From NCBI GenBank assembly GCA_021824145.1, contig JAKALM010000006.1, positions 119,972-183,971 on the forward strand: DNA of 64,000 nt. The letters run 5' to 3'. The position numbers and the translations under genes are program-made. Under the pieces are notes generated by a model. The model was not told the origin of the DNA. It was given only the letters and a program-made list of their open reading frames with translations, and did no database searches. Shown one piece after another: positions 37,861-47,600 of the stretch. Every line of letters starts with the position of its first letter. Position 1 is the first letter of the stretch. The stretch comes from Bacteroidota bacterium. GTDB lineage: Bacteria > Bacteroidota > Ignavibacteria > Ignavibacteriales > Ignavibacteriaceae.

Positions 37861-37893
37861 CTTAAATTTGAACATAAACTTAAACATGAACTT
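37861..37893 (-). repeat. Hexamer-phased array, locus 5 (right end, inverted)
   Basis: Read on the - strand from 37893: AAGTTC, ATGTTT, AAGTTT, ATGTTC, AAATTT, AAG. It is the inverted partner of locus 4 and ends five bases before the nuoE ATG, covering the region where a nuoE ribosome site would be expected. Confidence 0.85.
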
Positions 37894-37898
37894 ATAAA

Positions 37899-38375
37899 AT
37901 GGAATTTAAATTCACAGAAGAAAATTTAAAGAAAATTGAAGAAGCGGTAAAAAAATATCCTGTTAAAAAAGCAGCGGTAATGCCGGTCCTTTATATTGCA
38001 CAAGAACAAAACGGATGGATTTCGCAGGAAGTAATAAAAGAAGTTGCTTCTGTTCTTGAAATGCATGCTGAAGATGTTCTTGGTGTTGTTACGTTTTATA
38101 CAATGTATCACAAAAAGCCTGCTGGGAAATATCATCTTCAAGTTTGTACTAATGTTTCGTGTATGCTGCGCGGAGCTAATAAGATATATGATCATGTAAA
38201 AGATAAATTGAAAATTTCTAACGGCGAAGTTACTGATGATAATTTATTTTCTTTGGAAGAAGTTGAATGTATGGGCTCCTGCGGCACCGCTCCGATGATT
38301 GCAGTAAATGAAGATTTTTTCGAAAATCTTGATATACAAAAAGTTGATCAAATTCTTGAATCCTTAAACAAGTAA
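37899..38375 (+). CDS. nuoE: NADH-quinone oxidoreductase subunit E
   Basis: 158 residues. The thioredoxin-like [2Fe-2S] (N1a) ligands are present: CTNVSCMLRG and, 35 or so residues on, VECMGSCGTAPMIAVN. It forms part of the NADH dehydrogenase module with NuoF. The leader is the inverted hexamer array rather than a normal Shine-Dalgarno, so translation may be affected. nuoF starts 7 bases downstream. Confidence 0.97.
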   Translation: MEFKFTEENLKKIEEAVKKYPVKKAAVMPVLYIAQEQNGWISQEVIKEVASVLEMHAEDVLGVVTFYTMYHKKPAGKYHLQVCTNVSCMLRGANKIYDHVKDKLKISNGEVTDDNLFSLEEVECMGSCGTAPMIAVNEDFFENLDIQKVDQILESLNK

Positions 38376-38382
38376 AAAGTAA

Positions 38383-39705
38383 ATGGAAAAGATTGTACTA
38401 CCCGAAATAAAAAATCTCCACTTAATTGATGTTTATGAACAGAACGGCGGTTACACTGCAGTAAAAAAAGCTTTCGGCCAAACTCCGGATGATATAATTG
38501 ATCAAGTAAAAAAATCTGGATTGCGCGGCAGAGGAGGAGCAGCCTTTTCTGCAGGATTGAAATGGAGTTTCATGCCTAAGACTACTGATAAACCAAAATA
38601 TCTTTGCATTAATGGAGATGAAAGCGAACCTGGTTCATTTAAAGACAGACAAATTTTTGAATTTAATCCGCATCAGTTGATTGAAGGAATTTTAATTACA
38701 GCTTATGCTATTCAAGCAAAAACAACTTATGTATATATTCGTGGAGAATATCATAAATGGATAAAGCTTTTTCAAAAAGCTTTAGATGATGCTTATGCTC
38801 GCGGTTATGTAGGCGAGAAAATGAAAGAAACTTTCGGCAAAGAATTCTTGGTTGATATTTATGTTCACAAAGGTGCTGGTGCTTATATATGCGGTGAAGA
38901 ATCGGCTTTGATGAATTCGATTGAAGGCAAACGCGGCTATCCAAGAGTTAAGCCGCCGTTCCCGGCGCAAAATGGTTTATGGGGATGCCCAACAACAATC
39001 AACAATGTTGAGACAATAACAAACGTTCCTGCAATAATTAATAAAGGATGGGAATGGTTTTCTAAAATCGGTGAGCCAAAACATCCAGGAACTCTTCTTT
39101 ATGGAATTAGCGGACATGTTAATAAACCCGGGGTTTATGAATTGCCAACCGGAATGTTGCTGACAGATTTAATTTATAATTATGCCGGCGGTGTTACAGG
39201 AAATAAAAAAATACTTTGTGTAATTCCAGGCGGTTCATCAATGCCTCCACTGCGCGGAGATCAAATTGAAGGTGTTAAGATGGATGCCGAATCGCTTAAA
39301 GCAGTTGGGACATCAATTGGAACTGCTGGAATTATGGTAATGGATGAAGATACTGATCTAGTAAAAGTATTAGCTCGGATTGCAAAGTTTTATTATCATG
39401 AAAGCTGTGGTCAATGTACACCTTGTCGTGAAGGAACCGGGTGGATGGTAAAAATCTTAAACAGGTTGGTGAATGGCGAAGGTTCAACACATGATTTGGA
39501 TTTATTAATTTCTGTGGCAAGCAACATTGAAGGAAATACAATTTGTGCTCTAGGAGAAGCAGCAGCTTGGCCTGTAAGACATATGATAACACGTTTTAGA
39601 GATTATTTTGAACAGCGTGTTAAAAAAGAAGTTGTATTGCCTGTGGCTAATAAAGTTCATTCAATGAGGCATACTGCATTTCCTCTTGCGGATATAAAAG
39701 AATAA
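38383..39705 (+). CDS. nuoF: NADH-quinone oxidoreductase subunit F (NADH-binding)
   Basis: 440 residues. FMN/NADH-binding regions GLRGRGGAAFSAGLKW and CINGDESEPGSFKDR, GAGAYICGEESALMNSIEG, and the N3 [4Fe-4S] motif ESCGQCTPCREGTGWM. It oxidises NADH and passes electrons through FMN to the Fe-S chain. nuoG and the membrane subunits nuoH-N do not follow; a terminator ends the operon, so those genes must be elsewhere. Confidence 0.98.
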   Translation: MEKIVLPEIKNLHLIDVYEQNGGYTAVKKAFGQTPDDIIDQVKKSGLRGRGGAAFSAGLKWSFMPKTTDKPKYLCINGDESEPGSFKDRQIFEFNPHQLIEGILITAYAIQAKTTYVYIRGEYHKWIKLFQKALDDAYARGYVGEKMKETFGKEFLVDIYVHKGAGAYICGEESALMNSIEGKRGYPRVKPPFPAQNGLWGCPTTINNVETITNVPAIINKGWEWFSKIGEPKHPGTLLYGISGHVNKPGVYELPTGMLLTDLIYNYAGGVTGNKKILCVIPGGSSMPPLRGDQIEGVKMDAESLKAVGTSIGTAGIMVMDEDTDLVKVLARIAKFYYHESCGQCTPCREGTGWMVKILNRLVNGEGSTHDLDLLISVASNIEGNTICALGEAAAWPVRHMITRFRDYFEQRVKKEVVLPVANKVHSMRHTAFPLADIKE

Positions 39706-39721
39706 ATTTTATTAAAATTAT

Positions 39722-39755
39722 AAAAAAGCCTCTTGAATTTTTAAGAGGCTTTTTT
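39722..39755. terminator. Terminator between nuoF and ferritin
   Basis: Stem AAAAAAGCCTCTT / AAGAGGCTTTTTT with loop GAATTTTT, A-run and T-run on opposite sides. It can serve nuoF (+) and the convergent ferritin gene (-). Confidence 0.92.
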
Positions 39756-39784
39756 AGTTTAAAAAATTTTCTAAAATTATTTTA

Positions 39785-40273
39785 TTAAGCGCGTTTACCT
39801 AATTCATGGTCCAGATAAAACAAACCATTTTTATTTGTACCAATTAATTTAATTCTTTCTAAAATTTTTGAAGCATTTGCTTCTTCTTCTACTTGTTCGG
39901 TTACAAACCACTGCAAGAAAATATTTGTTGCGTGGTCTTTTTCTTCAATAGAAAGTTCAACTAAATCATAAATTGATTTAGTTATTTTTTGTTCATGTTT
40001 CAAAGTATCTTTAAATACTTCCTCAGCAGAATTCCAATCTGATTTTGGAGTTTCAATTTGACTAAGATTTATTTTGCCGCCAGCTTGAAGTATATAATTA
40101 TAAAACTTCATTGCATGCCCATATTCTTCTTGAGATTGTATTTTCATCCATTTTGCAATGCCGCTGAAGTTTTCCGATTCAAAATAGGAAGACATTGCCA
40201 AGTATAAATATGAAGAATAAAATTCAGCATTCATCTGCTGATTTAATGACTTTAGCATTTTTTCTTTTAACAT
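39785..40273 (-). CDS. Non-haem ferritin
   Basis: 162 residues, four-helix ferritin. Diiron ferroxidase ligands are visible: Glu in QMNAEFYSSYLYLAM, Glu and His in QSQEEYGHAMKF, Glu in TLKHEQKITKSI, and Gln/Glu in FLQWFVTEQVEEEA. It stores iron as ferric oxide in a 24-mer in the cytoplasm and detoxifies Fe(II). Its position beside the Fe-S-rich nuo operon may be coincidence. On the - strand the ribosome site GGAAAGGG lies about eight bases before the ATG. Confidence 0.95.
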   Translation of the reverse strand: MLKEKMLKSLNQQMNAEFYSSYLYLAMSSYFESENFSGIAKWMKIQSQEEYGHAMKFYNYILQAGGKINLSQIETPKSDWNSAEEVFKDTLKHEQKITKSIYDLVELSIEEKDHATNIFLQWFVTEQVEEEANASKILERIKLIGTNKNGLFYLDHELGKRA

Positions 40274-40636
40274 AGTAAACCCTTTCCATAATATTATTAA
40301 TCAATGGTTTGATATTGTGAATGTAATAAAGCTTTTTATATACTTCAACTAAAAAAATGATTTTTGGAATTTTGCATTGGGCTATAAAAAAAGCAACCAA
40401 AAAAGATTTGTAAAAAAAATCGCTGGTTTACAATTTAATTAACAAGAATTATAACGGTTAAAAAATTTAATTTTTGAAGATTTTTTTTAAAATTAAATGT
40501 TTTTTAAGCAATCAAATTTTTAATTATAAACAGAAACGAAAATTCAATTTTCAACTATTTTCTTTCCTTTTTATTCGATTAGTAATTCCGTATATTTGCA
40601 CTTTAAAAATCACAAATCATTTCAAAAAAAGGATTT
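40274..40636. other. Divergent intergenic region, ferritin and helicase promoters
   Basis: 363 very AT-rich bases. It holds the helicase -7 element (40591-40598) and, near the ferritin start, a small dyad ATCAA-TGGT-TTGAT (about 40300-40313) that could be an operator. A 62-codon frame at 40474 has no ribosome site and overlaps the promoter; it was not accepted as a gene. Confidence 0.5.
40591..40598 (+). promoter_or_regulatory. Helicase gene -7 element
   Basis: TATATTTG, a perfect TAnnTTTG, 39 bases before the ATG; only TTT is found at the -33 position. Confidence 0.55.
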
Positions 40637-42820
40637 ATGGTCAACTTAAAATTACTAAATAGCGAACAGAAAAAAGCTGTAGAATACATTAACGGCCCGG
40701 AAATGATTGTTGCCGGTGCAGGTTCTGGTAAAACTAGAGTTCTTACCTATAAAGTTGCTTATTTAATAGACCTTGGATATGATCCAAACAGTTTATTAGC
40801 ATTAACATTTACAAATAAAGCCGCTAACGAAATGAAAGAACGCATCAAAGAATTAGTGGGCAATAAAGCAAACGGAATTTGGATGGGAACCTTCCATTCA
40901 ATCTTTGCGAAATTATTAAGAATAGAAGCAAAGAATAGTAATTTCAGAAGCAATTTTTCAATTTATGATACTGAAGATTCTTTATCATTAGTATCCAACA
41001 TAATTTCAAATTTTGAAATTAATATTGAGGGCTTAACCACAAATTCAGTCAGGCATAAAATCAGCAATTTGAAGAACCACATGATAATGCCTAAGGAATA
41101 TAGAAAGCATCAAGTAAAATCTTTTATTGATGAAAAAGTTGCTGATATTTATGATGAATATCAAAAAAGATTAAATGAAAATAATGCAATGGACTTTGAT
41201 GATTTGCTGTTAAAACCGATTGAACTTTTTGAAGCAAATCCTAAAATTCATCAAAAGTATAAAAAAATGTTCAGTTATGTTTTAGTAGATGAATTTCAAG
41301 ATACAAATAAAGCTCAATATGAATTGCTTAAAATGCTTGTTTCAAAGGATGGAAAAATTTGTGTGGTTGGAGATGATGCGCAAAGTATTTACAGCTGGCG
41401 TGGAGCTAATCTTGCAAATATGCTTGATTTCGAAAAAGATTTTCCGAAGCATAAACTATTTAAACTTGAACAAAACTATCGTTCGACAAAAAATATTTTA
41501 GCAGCAGCAGATTCAGTAATTAAGAATAATAAAGACCAGATTTTAAAAACCTTGTGGACAGAGAATAACGACGGCGATCAATTGATGTTAATAAAATGCG
41601 CCGACGAAAAAGATGAAGCATTTCAAATAGCAAAATATATTAAGCATGAAATATCTAAGAAAAAACTTTCTTTGAAAGATTTTGCTGTTCTATACAGAAC
41701 TAATGCTCAATCTAGAGCTTTAGAAGATATTTTTAGAAGAGAGAAAATGCCTTACACAATTATTGGCGGGGTGGAATTTTATAAAAGGAAAGAAGTAAAA
41801 GATATAATTGCTTACTTGCGTGTAATATCAAATCAAAATGATGAAGAAAGTCTTTTAAGGATAATGAATTTTCCCCAAAGAGGAATTGGCAGCACTACGA
41901 TAAAAAGAATGACGGCATTTGCAAGAAAATTAAATCTTTCTTTGTTCGATACAATGGCTCGAGTTTTTGAAGTAATTGACATAAAAGAAAGAATTCAAAA
42001 AAACGTAAAGTCGTTTAAAATTTTGCTCGATAAATATATTGGATTAAAAGATAAACTTTCTGTTGGGGAACTTTCCCGAGCATTAGTAGATGAACTTGGA
42101 GTATTAAGAATATTTAAAGAAGAAAATACACCTGAATCTATGGGGCGCTGGGAAAATATTAACGAACTTCTTTCGGCACTAAGCGAATTTTCAACTGCAA
42201 ATAAAGAAGCAAAGCTAGAGCAATTTTTGGAAGATGTTTCACTCATGTCGGATGTTGATTCGTATGAAGGAGAAAAAAATGTTGTTACATTTTTAACTGT
42301 TCATGCTGCTAAAGGATTAGAATTTCCAGTAGTTTTTGTTTCTGGATGTGAGGAAGATATTTTCCCTCTTTCGAATAGATTTAGTACGGATGCAACAGTA
42401 GAAGAAGAAAGAAGATTATTTTATGTAGCTGTAACAAGAGCAAAGCAAAAAGTTTTTATTTCGCATGCAAGATCAAGATATAGATTTGGTGAAGTTGCAT
42501 ATCAAAGCAGATCAAGATTTATTGATGAATTAGATCCAAATACATATTCTGAAATTAACGGAGGAATTGGGCGAAAGTCTTCGCTTCGAAAATCTAAAAA
42601 AGAAATGTATTATGAATATTTTGAAAATGTAGATTATGAAGATTTTGATCAAGATAATAAATCATTGCGCCCTGGCAGTCGAGTTATGCATGAAAAATTT
42701 GGATTAGGAAAAGTAACTCAAGTAGTAGGTGCAGGCGAAATGCAGAAGGCAACTGTTATTTTTGAAGGAAATAATGTTAAGCAATTAATGTTGAAATTTG
42801 CTAAACTAAAAGTGCTTTAA
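40637..42820 (+). CDS. UvrD/PcrA-type ATP-dependent DNA helicase
   Basis: 727 residues. Superfamily 1A motifs in order: LNSEQKKAV (Q motif), Walker A GAGSGKTRVLT near residues 26-36, ALTFTNKAANEMKERI, GTFHSIFAKLLR, VLVDEFQDTNKAQYELL, VVGDDAQSIYSWRGA, KLEQNYRSTKNI, TVHAAKGLEFPVVFV, and EEERRLFYVAVTRAK. This 3'-5' helicase unwinds DNA in nucleotide-excision and mismatch repair and removes proteins from DNA. The C-terminal tail ends in the PcrA-type Tudor-like element (GSRVMHEKFGLGKVTQVV), supporting PcrA/UvrD over Rep. It has its own promoter. Confidence 0.95.
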   Translation: MVNLKLLNSEQKKAVEYINGPEMIVAGAGSGKTRVLTYKVAYLIDLGYDPNSLLALTFTNKAANEMKERIKELVGNKANGIWMGTFHSIFAKLLRIEAKNSNFRSNFSIYDTEDSLSLVSNIISNFEINIEGLTTNSVRHKISNLKNHMIMPKEYRKHQVKSFIDEKVADIYDEYQKRLNENNAMDFDDLLLKPIELFEANPKIHQKYKKMFSYVLVDEFQDTNKAQYELLKMLVSKDGKICVVGDDAQSIYSWRGANLANMLDFEKDFPKHKLFKLEQNYRSTKNILAAADSVIKNNKDQILKTLWTENNDGDQLMLIKCADEKDEAFQIAKYIKHEISKKKLSLKDFAVLYRTNAQSRALEDIFRREKMPYTIIGGVEFYKRKEVKDIIAYLRVISNQNDEESLLRIMNFPQRGIGSTTIKRMTAFARKLNLSLFDTMARVFEVIDIKERIQKNVKSFKILLDKYIGLKDKLSVGELSRALVDELGVLRIFKEENTPESMGRWENINELLSALSEFSTANKEAKLEQFLEDVSLMSDVDSYEGEKNVVTFLTVHAAKGLEFPVVFVSGCEEDIFPLSNRFSTDATVEEERRLFYVAVTRAKQKVFISHARSRYRFGEVAYQSRSRFIDELDPNTYSEINGGIGRKSSLRKSKKEMYYEYFENVDYEDFDQDNKSLRPGSRVMHEKFGLGKVTQVVGAGEMQKATVIFEGNNVKQLMLKFAKLKVL

Positions 42821-42937
42821 AACAGTCTAATTAGAAAAGTTTTATATTTCTTTATCAAAAAATATTTTTAGCTATTGAGAGATCGTTAAAAATATTATAA
42901 CTATAAAAATCAAAATTATAAATAAGGAGTTGAAAAG

Positions 42938-44314
42938 ATGTCTATTGCACCTAAAAAATTAGCGATCTTAGTTGGCGGCGGACCAGCGCCTGGAATAAAC
43001 AGTGTTATTGGTGCAGCAACAATTCGTGCAGTATTAGAAGGCGTTGAAGTTATCGGAATAAGAGATGGTTTTAAATGGATAATGGAAGGGGATATATCTC
43101 ACGTTAAAGAGTTGACAATTGAAAATGTAAGCAGAATACACTTTAGAGGTGGTTCTTACATAGGCATTGCAAGAAACAATCCTACAAAAGATAAAAGACA
43201 TCTAGAGAATACAGTTACGTCTTTACTTCGCCTCAATGTAGATAAATTAATAACAATAGGCGGTGATGATACTGCATTCAGTGCGCTGAAAGTTAATGAA
43301 ATGGCAGATGGAAGGATTAAAGTTGTTCATGTTCCTAAAACTATTGATAATGATTTGGACCTGCCTCACGGAATTCCAACTTTTGGTTTTCAAACTGCAC
43401 GGCACATTGGAGTTGAAGTTGTTAAGAACCTAATGGTAGATGCACAAACAACTTCACGATGGTACTTTGTTGTTTCAATGGGAAGGAAGGCTGGTCATTT
43501 AGCTTTAGGAATTGGAAAAGCAACAGGCGCAACATTAACATTAATACCAGAAGAATTTCCTGGCCCGGATGTTAGGCTTGCTCAGATTGTAGATATTCTG
43601 GTTGGTGCAATAATTAAAAGATTAAGCTATGGAAGAAAAGATGGGGTAGCAATCTTAGCCGAAGGTTTAGTAGAACATTTGAAAAAAGAAGATCTGGAAA
43701 CACTTGTTAATGTTGAAAGAGATGCTCACGATAATATTAGATTAGCTGAAGTAAACTTTGGCGAAATATTAAAATATAAAGTTCAAGAACGATTAAAAGA
43801 ATTTGGTATTAAATCAACAATTGTTGCCAAAAATATTGGTTATGAATTAAGATGTGCAGATCCAATTCCTTTCGATATGGAATATACAAGAGATCTTGGA
43901 TTTGCAGCAGCTCAATTTATTTTATCAAATGGTACCGGTGCAATGGTTTCAATTCAAAATGGACGTTTTGTGCCTATGTATTTTAATGATATTTTGGATC
44001 CAGTTACAAAAAAGACCAGAGTTAGAATGGTTGACCCTTCTTCAGAATCGTTTTATATTGCCAGACGATATATGCTTAGATTGAATCAAGCTGATTTTGA
44101 TGACCCTCATGAATTAGCAAAATATGCTGCTACTTGTGGTATTTCTTTAGATGAATTTAGAAAACAATTTTACTATTTAATGGAAAGTGATTTATTATAC
44201 CAAAATTTAAAAGAAGGTAAAATTAAACTTGCAGCGGTTGAAACAAATGAAGCCCACAAACCATTAGATAAAGTAAAAGAAGTAAAAGGTGAGAATGGCA
44301 GCATGATGCCATAA
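42938..44314 (+). CDS. 6-Phosphofructokinase, pyrophosphate-type signature
   Basis: 458 residues, longer than the ~320 of classic bacterial PfkA. It starts with the P-loop region ILVGGGPAPGINSVIGAAT. At residues 108-112 it has GGDDT; ATP enzymes normally have GGDGS there, and the second Asp is the known hallmark of pyrophosphate-dependent enzymes. Catalytic PKTIDNDLDLP and substrate loop SMGRKAGHLALGIG follow. It phosphorylates fructose-6-phosphate, probably from PPi and reversibly, in glycolysis/gluconeogenesis. It has a strong ribosome site (AAGGAG) and is followed by a hairpin. Confidence 0.9.
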   Translation: MSIAPKKLAILVGGGPAPGINSVIGAATIRAVLEGVEVIGIRDGFKWIMEGDISHVKELTIENVSRIHFRGGSYIGIARNNPTKDKRHLENTVTSLLRLNVDKLITIGGDDTAFSALKVNEMADGRIKVVHVPKTIDNDLDLPHGIPTFGFQTARHIGVEVVKNLMVDAQTTSRWYFVVSMGRKAGHLALGIGKATGATLTLIPEEFPGPDVRLAQIVDILVGAIIKRLSYGRKDGVAILAEGLVEHLKKEDLETLVNVERDAHDNIRLAEVNFGEILKYKVQERLKEFGIKSTIVAKNIGYELRCADPIPFDMEYTRDLGFAAAQFILSNGTGAMVSIQNGRFVPMYFNDILDPVTKKTRVRMVDPSSESFYIARRYMLRLNQADFDDPHELAKYAATCGISLDEFRKQFYYLMESDLLYQNLKEGKIKLAAVETNEAHKPLDKVKEVKGENGSMMP

Positions 44315-44326
44315 AAATTAAATAAA

Positions 44327-44357
44327 TTAAGGGGCAGAATTAATCTGCCTCTTAATA
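44327..44357 (+). terminator. Probable terminator after phosphofructokinase
   Basis: TTAAGGGGCAGA / TCTGCCTCTTAA with one G-U pair and an ATTAA loop, 12 bases after the stop. The following T-run is weak. Confidence 0.6.
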
Positions 44358-44677
44358 TTATCTAATTATCAATTTTTTAGCTTATGATGCTAAACAATTC
44401 CTAAAAGAAAAAAATTGCTATTTAAAATTTTAATTTTTAGATTGACCTCGGCTAATAATAAACACTCAATTTCTTGATATATCGAAGCTTGTGAGGAATG
44501 ATAAATTACCGTTTTTCATTTATCGACCTTAAAAACCACTAATCGACTTATAAAGCGCAGAATAGAAATTGATTTTTTATATTGAGTATAAATAAGCAAA
44601 TTACATTAGTCGGATTATATATTCTATTTTCAAAGTAATTAAGTGACATTCGTTTGTTTACGAACGCAATTTCCTTG
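44358..44677. other. Long leader before the repeat-protein gene
   Basis: About 320 bases between the terminator and the ribosome site. It contains a short stem GATAAAT...ATTTATC (about 44500-44525) but no gene and no clear TAnnTTTG promoter. Confidence 0.4.
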
Positions 44678-44686
44678 GAGGGAAAA

Positions 44687-47600
44687 ATGTCTTTTGTTAA
44701 AAAGTATTTATTATTTGCAATCCTTTTAACTGTTGGATTGTTTTCAAATGTTTTTGCTCAACCTGCTAAACCAATTAATGTAACCCCTACTAATGGGTCT
44801 ATGGGCGTTTCAGTGAGCCCTACTTTTGTATGGGATTCAACTGCAACTTCAGTTGAATGGAATTTGGTTATAGCTACTGATAGTAATTTTACTAATGTTG
44901 TTTTCTCATCATCATTAACAGGGCCAACAGCAATAGTTGATACAGTTTATAATTATGCTGGCCCTTTAAATTATGGAACAACTTATTGGTGGCATGTTAG
45001 AGCTATAAATAATTCATTTCAGTTTTCTTCATTTTCAGATTCTTCAAAATTTACTACAACAATAGCTTCTCCAACTTTAGTAACTCCAAGTAATGCCAGT
45101 ACAGGTATTTCTATACAACCTACTTTTAAGTGGAGTAAAACAGCAAGTTCAGTTAATTGGAAAATCAAGATTGCTACAGATGCAGCTTTTACTTCGCTTG
45201 TTTATTACTCAGGTCTATTAACTGATTCTACATATACATATACAGGCACCTTAACACCAGGCACAGTTTATTATTGGGAAGCAGCTGCTTTTGATGCTGG
45301 TGGAGATTCATCATGGTCATCAAGTTTTAGTTTTACTACTAATTATCTTCCTGTTGCAAGTGGTGTTGCAATTACGGGAACTCCTCTTGATGTAGGAGTT
45401 ACACTTACTGGAATCTATACATACAGTGATGCTGATGGGGATGCTCAAGGTACTTCAACCTATCAATGGTTTCGATCCGATGATAACCTTGGGACTAATA
45501 AAACTGCTATTCCATCTGCAACTGGTTTAACTTATACCTTAACATCTGCAGATTTAACAAAATATATAACCTTCCAAGTAACACCTGTTGCAGTTACTGG
45601 TTCTTCGCCAGGTACAACAGTTGAGAGTAGTTACTATGGACCAATTGTTGCAAATCAAGCTCCTGTTGCTTCAGCAGTAACAATAACTGGCGCACCGAAT
45701 GTAGGCAATACGTTAACTGGCAGCTATACATATACTGATGCGGAAAATGATCCACAAGGTACATCAACATTACAGTGGTACAGAGCAGATAATAATTCGG
45801 GATTAAATGAAGTTGCAATTGGAGGTGCAACTAGTACAACTTATACTCCAGTTTCAGGCGATTTAAATAAATACATTTTATTTAGAGTTACACCTGTTGC
45901 AACAAGCGGTACAACTCCTGGCTTGACTGATAGCAGCAGTTATGTTGGTCCAGTTACTACTATACCTGCAGCGTCTACACCATTATTAGTTTATCCAACT
46001 GATTCAACATATCGAGTTGCAGATACACTTACGTTAGTTTGGAAAGATACTAGCGGAACAGCAACAAGTTTTGAAGTACTAGTTACTGATGATCCTACTT
46101 TTTATCATGTTGATATAGATTCTGCCAACATTGTAGGAACATCACTAAAAATTGTAACACCTCTTTCTCATGGTTCACCTTATTATTGGACGGTTAGAGC
46201 AAAAAATGGAGGTGGAACAAGCGCTTATGCTCATAGAGCTATGTTTGTAGTTTCAATAAATGGTGTTAAAGGGCCACAAGTTCCAATCCCAACTTGGCCA
46301 ATAAATGGACATGATATTTATTCTGATACTTCTGATATAAGATGGCACCTTTCTTATGCTGATACCTCTCTAGTTTTTGATGTTCTTGTTTCACGAGATT
46401 CAACTTTTGCAAATATTGTTACAGGTACTGGTGACACTACTGTTACCGGTGTTACTGGAGATTCATTTGTTGCTGCCAATTTTATTAGTGATTCAACCTA
46501 TTATTGGAAAGTTAGATCTAGAGATAATGTACATCCAGATACCTCTGCATATTCACCTATAGCTTATTTCCATGTATCGAAATCTCATACACATCCAATA
46601 TTAGCATGGCCAGTTGGCGGTGGTTATGTTTATCAGCCAACACAAACATTTGCTTGGTACTTAAATGGGCCAGCACCAGGAATAACATATGATTTTAAGG
46701 TTTCGTTAAATAGAGATTTATCAAGTCCTGATACTTCAGCAACAGGATTAACTTCCAGATTTATAACATTTACTCAACTAAGGTCAGGGCATACTTATTA
46801 CTGGCAAGTTGTATCTCATGTTACTGGTTACGTAGATAGTTCTTCTATTGATAGCTTGTATGTTGTGCCAAGTGCAGGACCTGTTACACCAGTTTTATCT
46901 TGGCCAGTTGCCGGCAGTTATATCTATACAAATGTACCTACATTAAACTGGTTTGTAAATTCAACTGGAACTGGATTGACATATGATATTAAATATGCAC
47001 TTGATACTGCTTCTCTAAGCAGCGCTACTGTTTATTCAACTACTAATTTATATTATACTGTGGCTACTCCTTTATTAAGTGATACCACTTATTACTGGGA
47101 AGTTAGATCTAGAAATGGTACAGATTCTTCAGCTTTCTCAGCACCAGATAGCTTTAAAGTATTTGCCGGAAGCGGAAATCCTGTAGTTCCAGTGCTTTCA
47201 AATCCGATACATGGCAATTTTGTATATACAAATAATCCTACTTTATCATGGTATTTGAATATTGCATCAACTGGTTTAACTTATCAAGTAAGATATTCAA
47301 TATACCTAGATAGTTTAAATTCAGCACCGGTTTACAATACTGGAACTGATTCAACTTTCTATACAGTTGTAAACCCATTGCCTTATGATTCAATGTACTA
47401 TTGGCAGGTAAGATCAAGATCGGCAACTGATTCATCTGCATTCTGTGCGCCTGATAGTTTCAAAGTTATTTCAGGTAATGGCAATCCAGCTGTTCCAATT
47501 CCATCATGGCCAATTGGTGGAACTACTGTTTATTCTACGCCAATCCTTAATTGGTATTTGAATGTTCCATTAAGCAATTTACTTTATAAAGTTCAATGGT

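Larger units (their letters stand above)
37404..37893 (+). mobile_element. Repeat-bounded four-helix-bundle element inserted between nuoD and nuoE
   Basis: The segment begins two bases after the nuoD stop and ends five bases before the nuoE start. Its ends are inverted copies of one sequence: 37404-37430 on the + strand pairs with 37893-37867 read on the - strand, with 23 of 27 positions matching. Inside is one four-helix-bundle gene with a frameshift. In RNA the ends would form a long stem, as do the ends of 23S rRNA intervening sequences, which also encode four-helix-bundle proteins. No transposase or reverse transcriptase is present. Mobility is inferred; no target-site duplication was identified. 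Confidence 0.6.

Noticed and set aside
40474..40662. 62-codon + strand frame before the helicase gene
   Set aside because: No ribosome site, very AT-rich low-complexity peptide, overlaps the helicase promoter and start.
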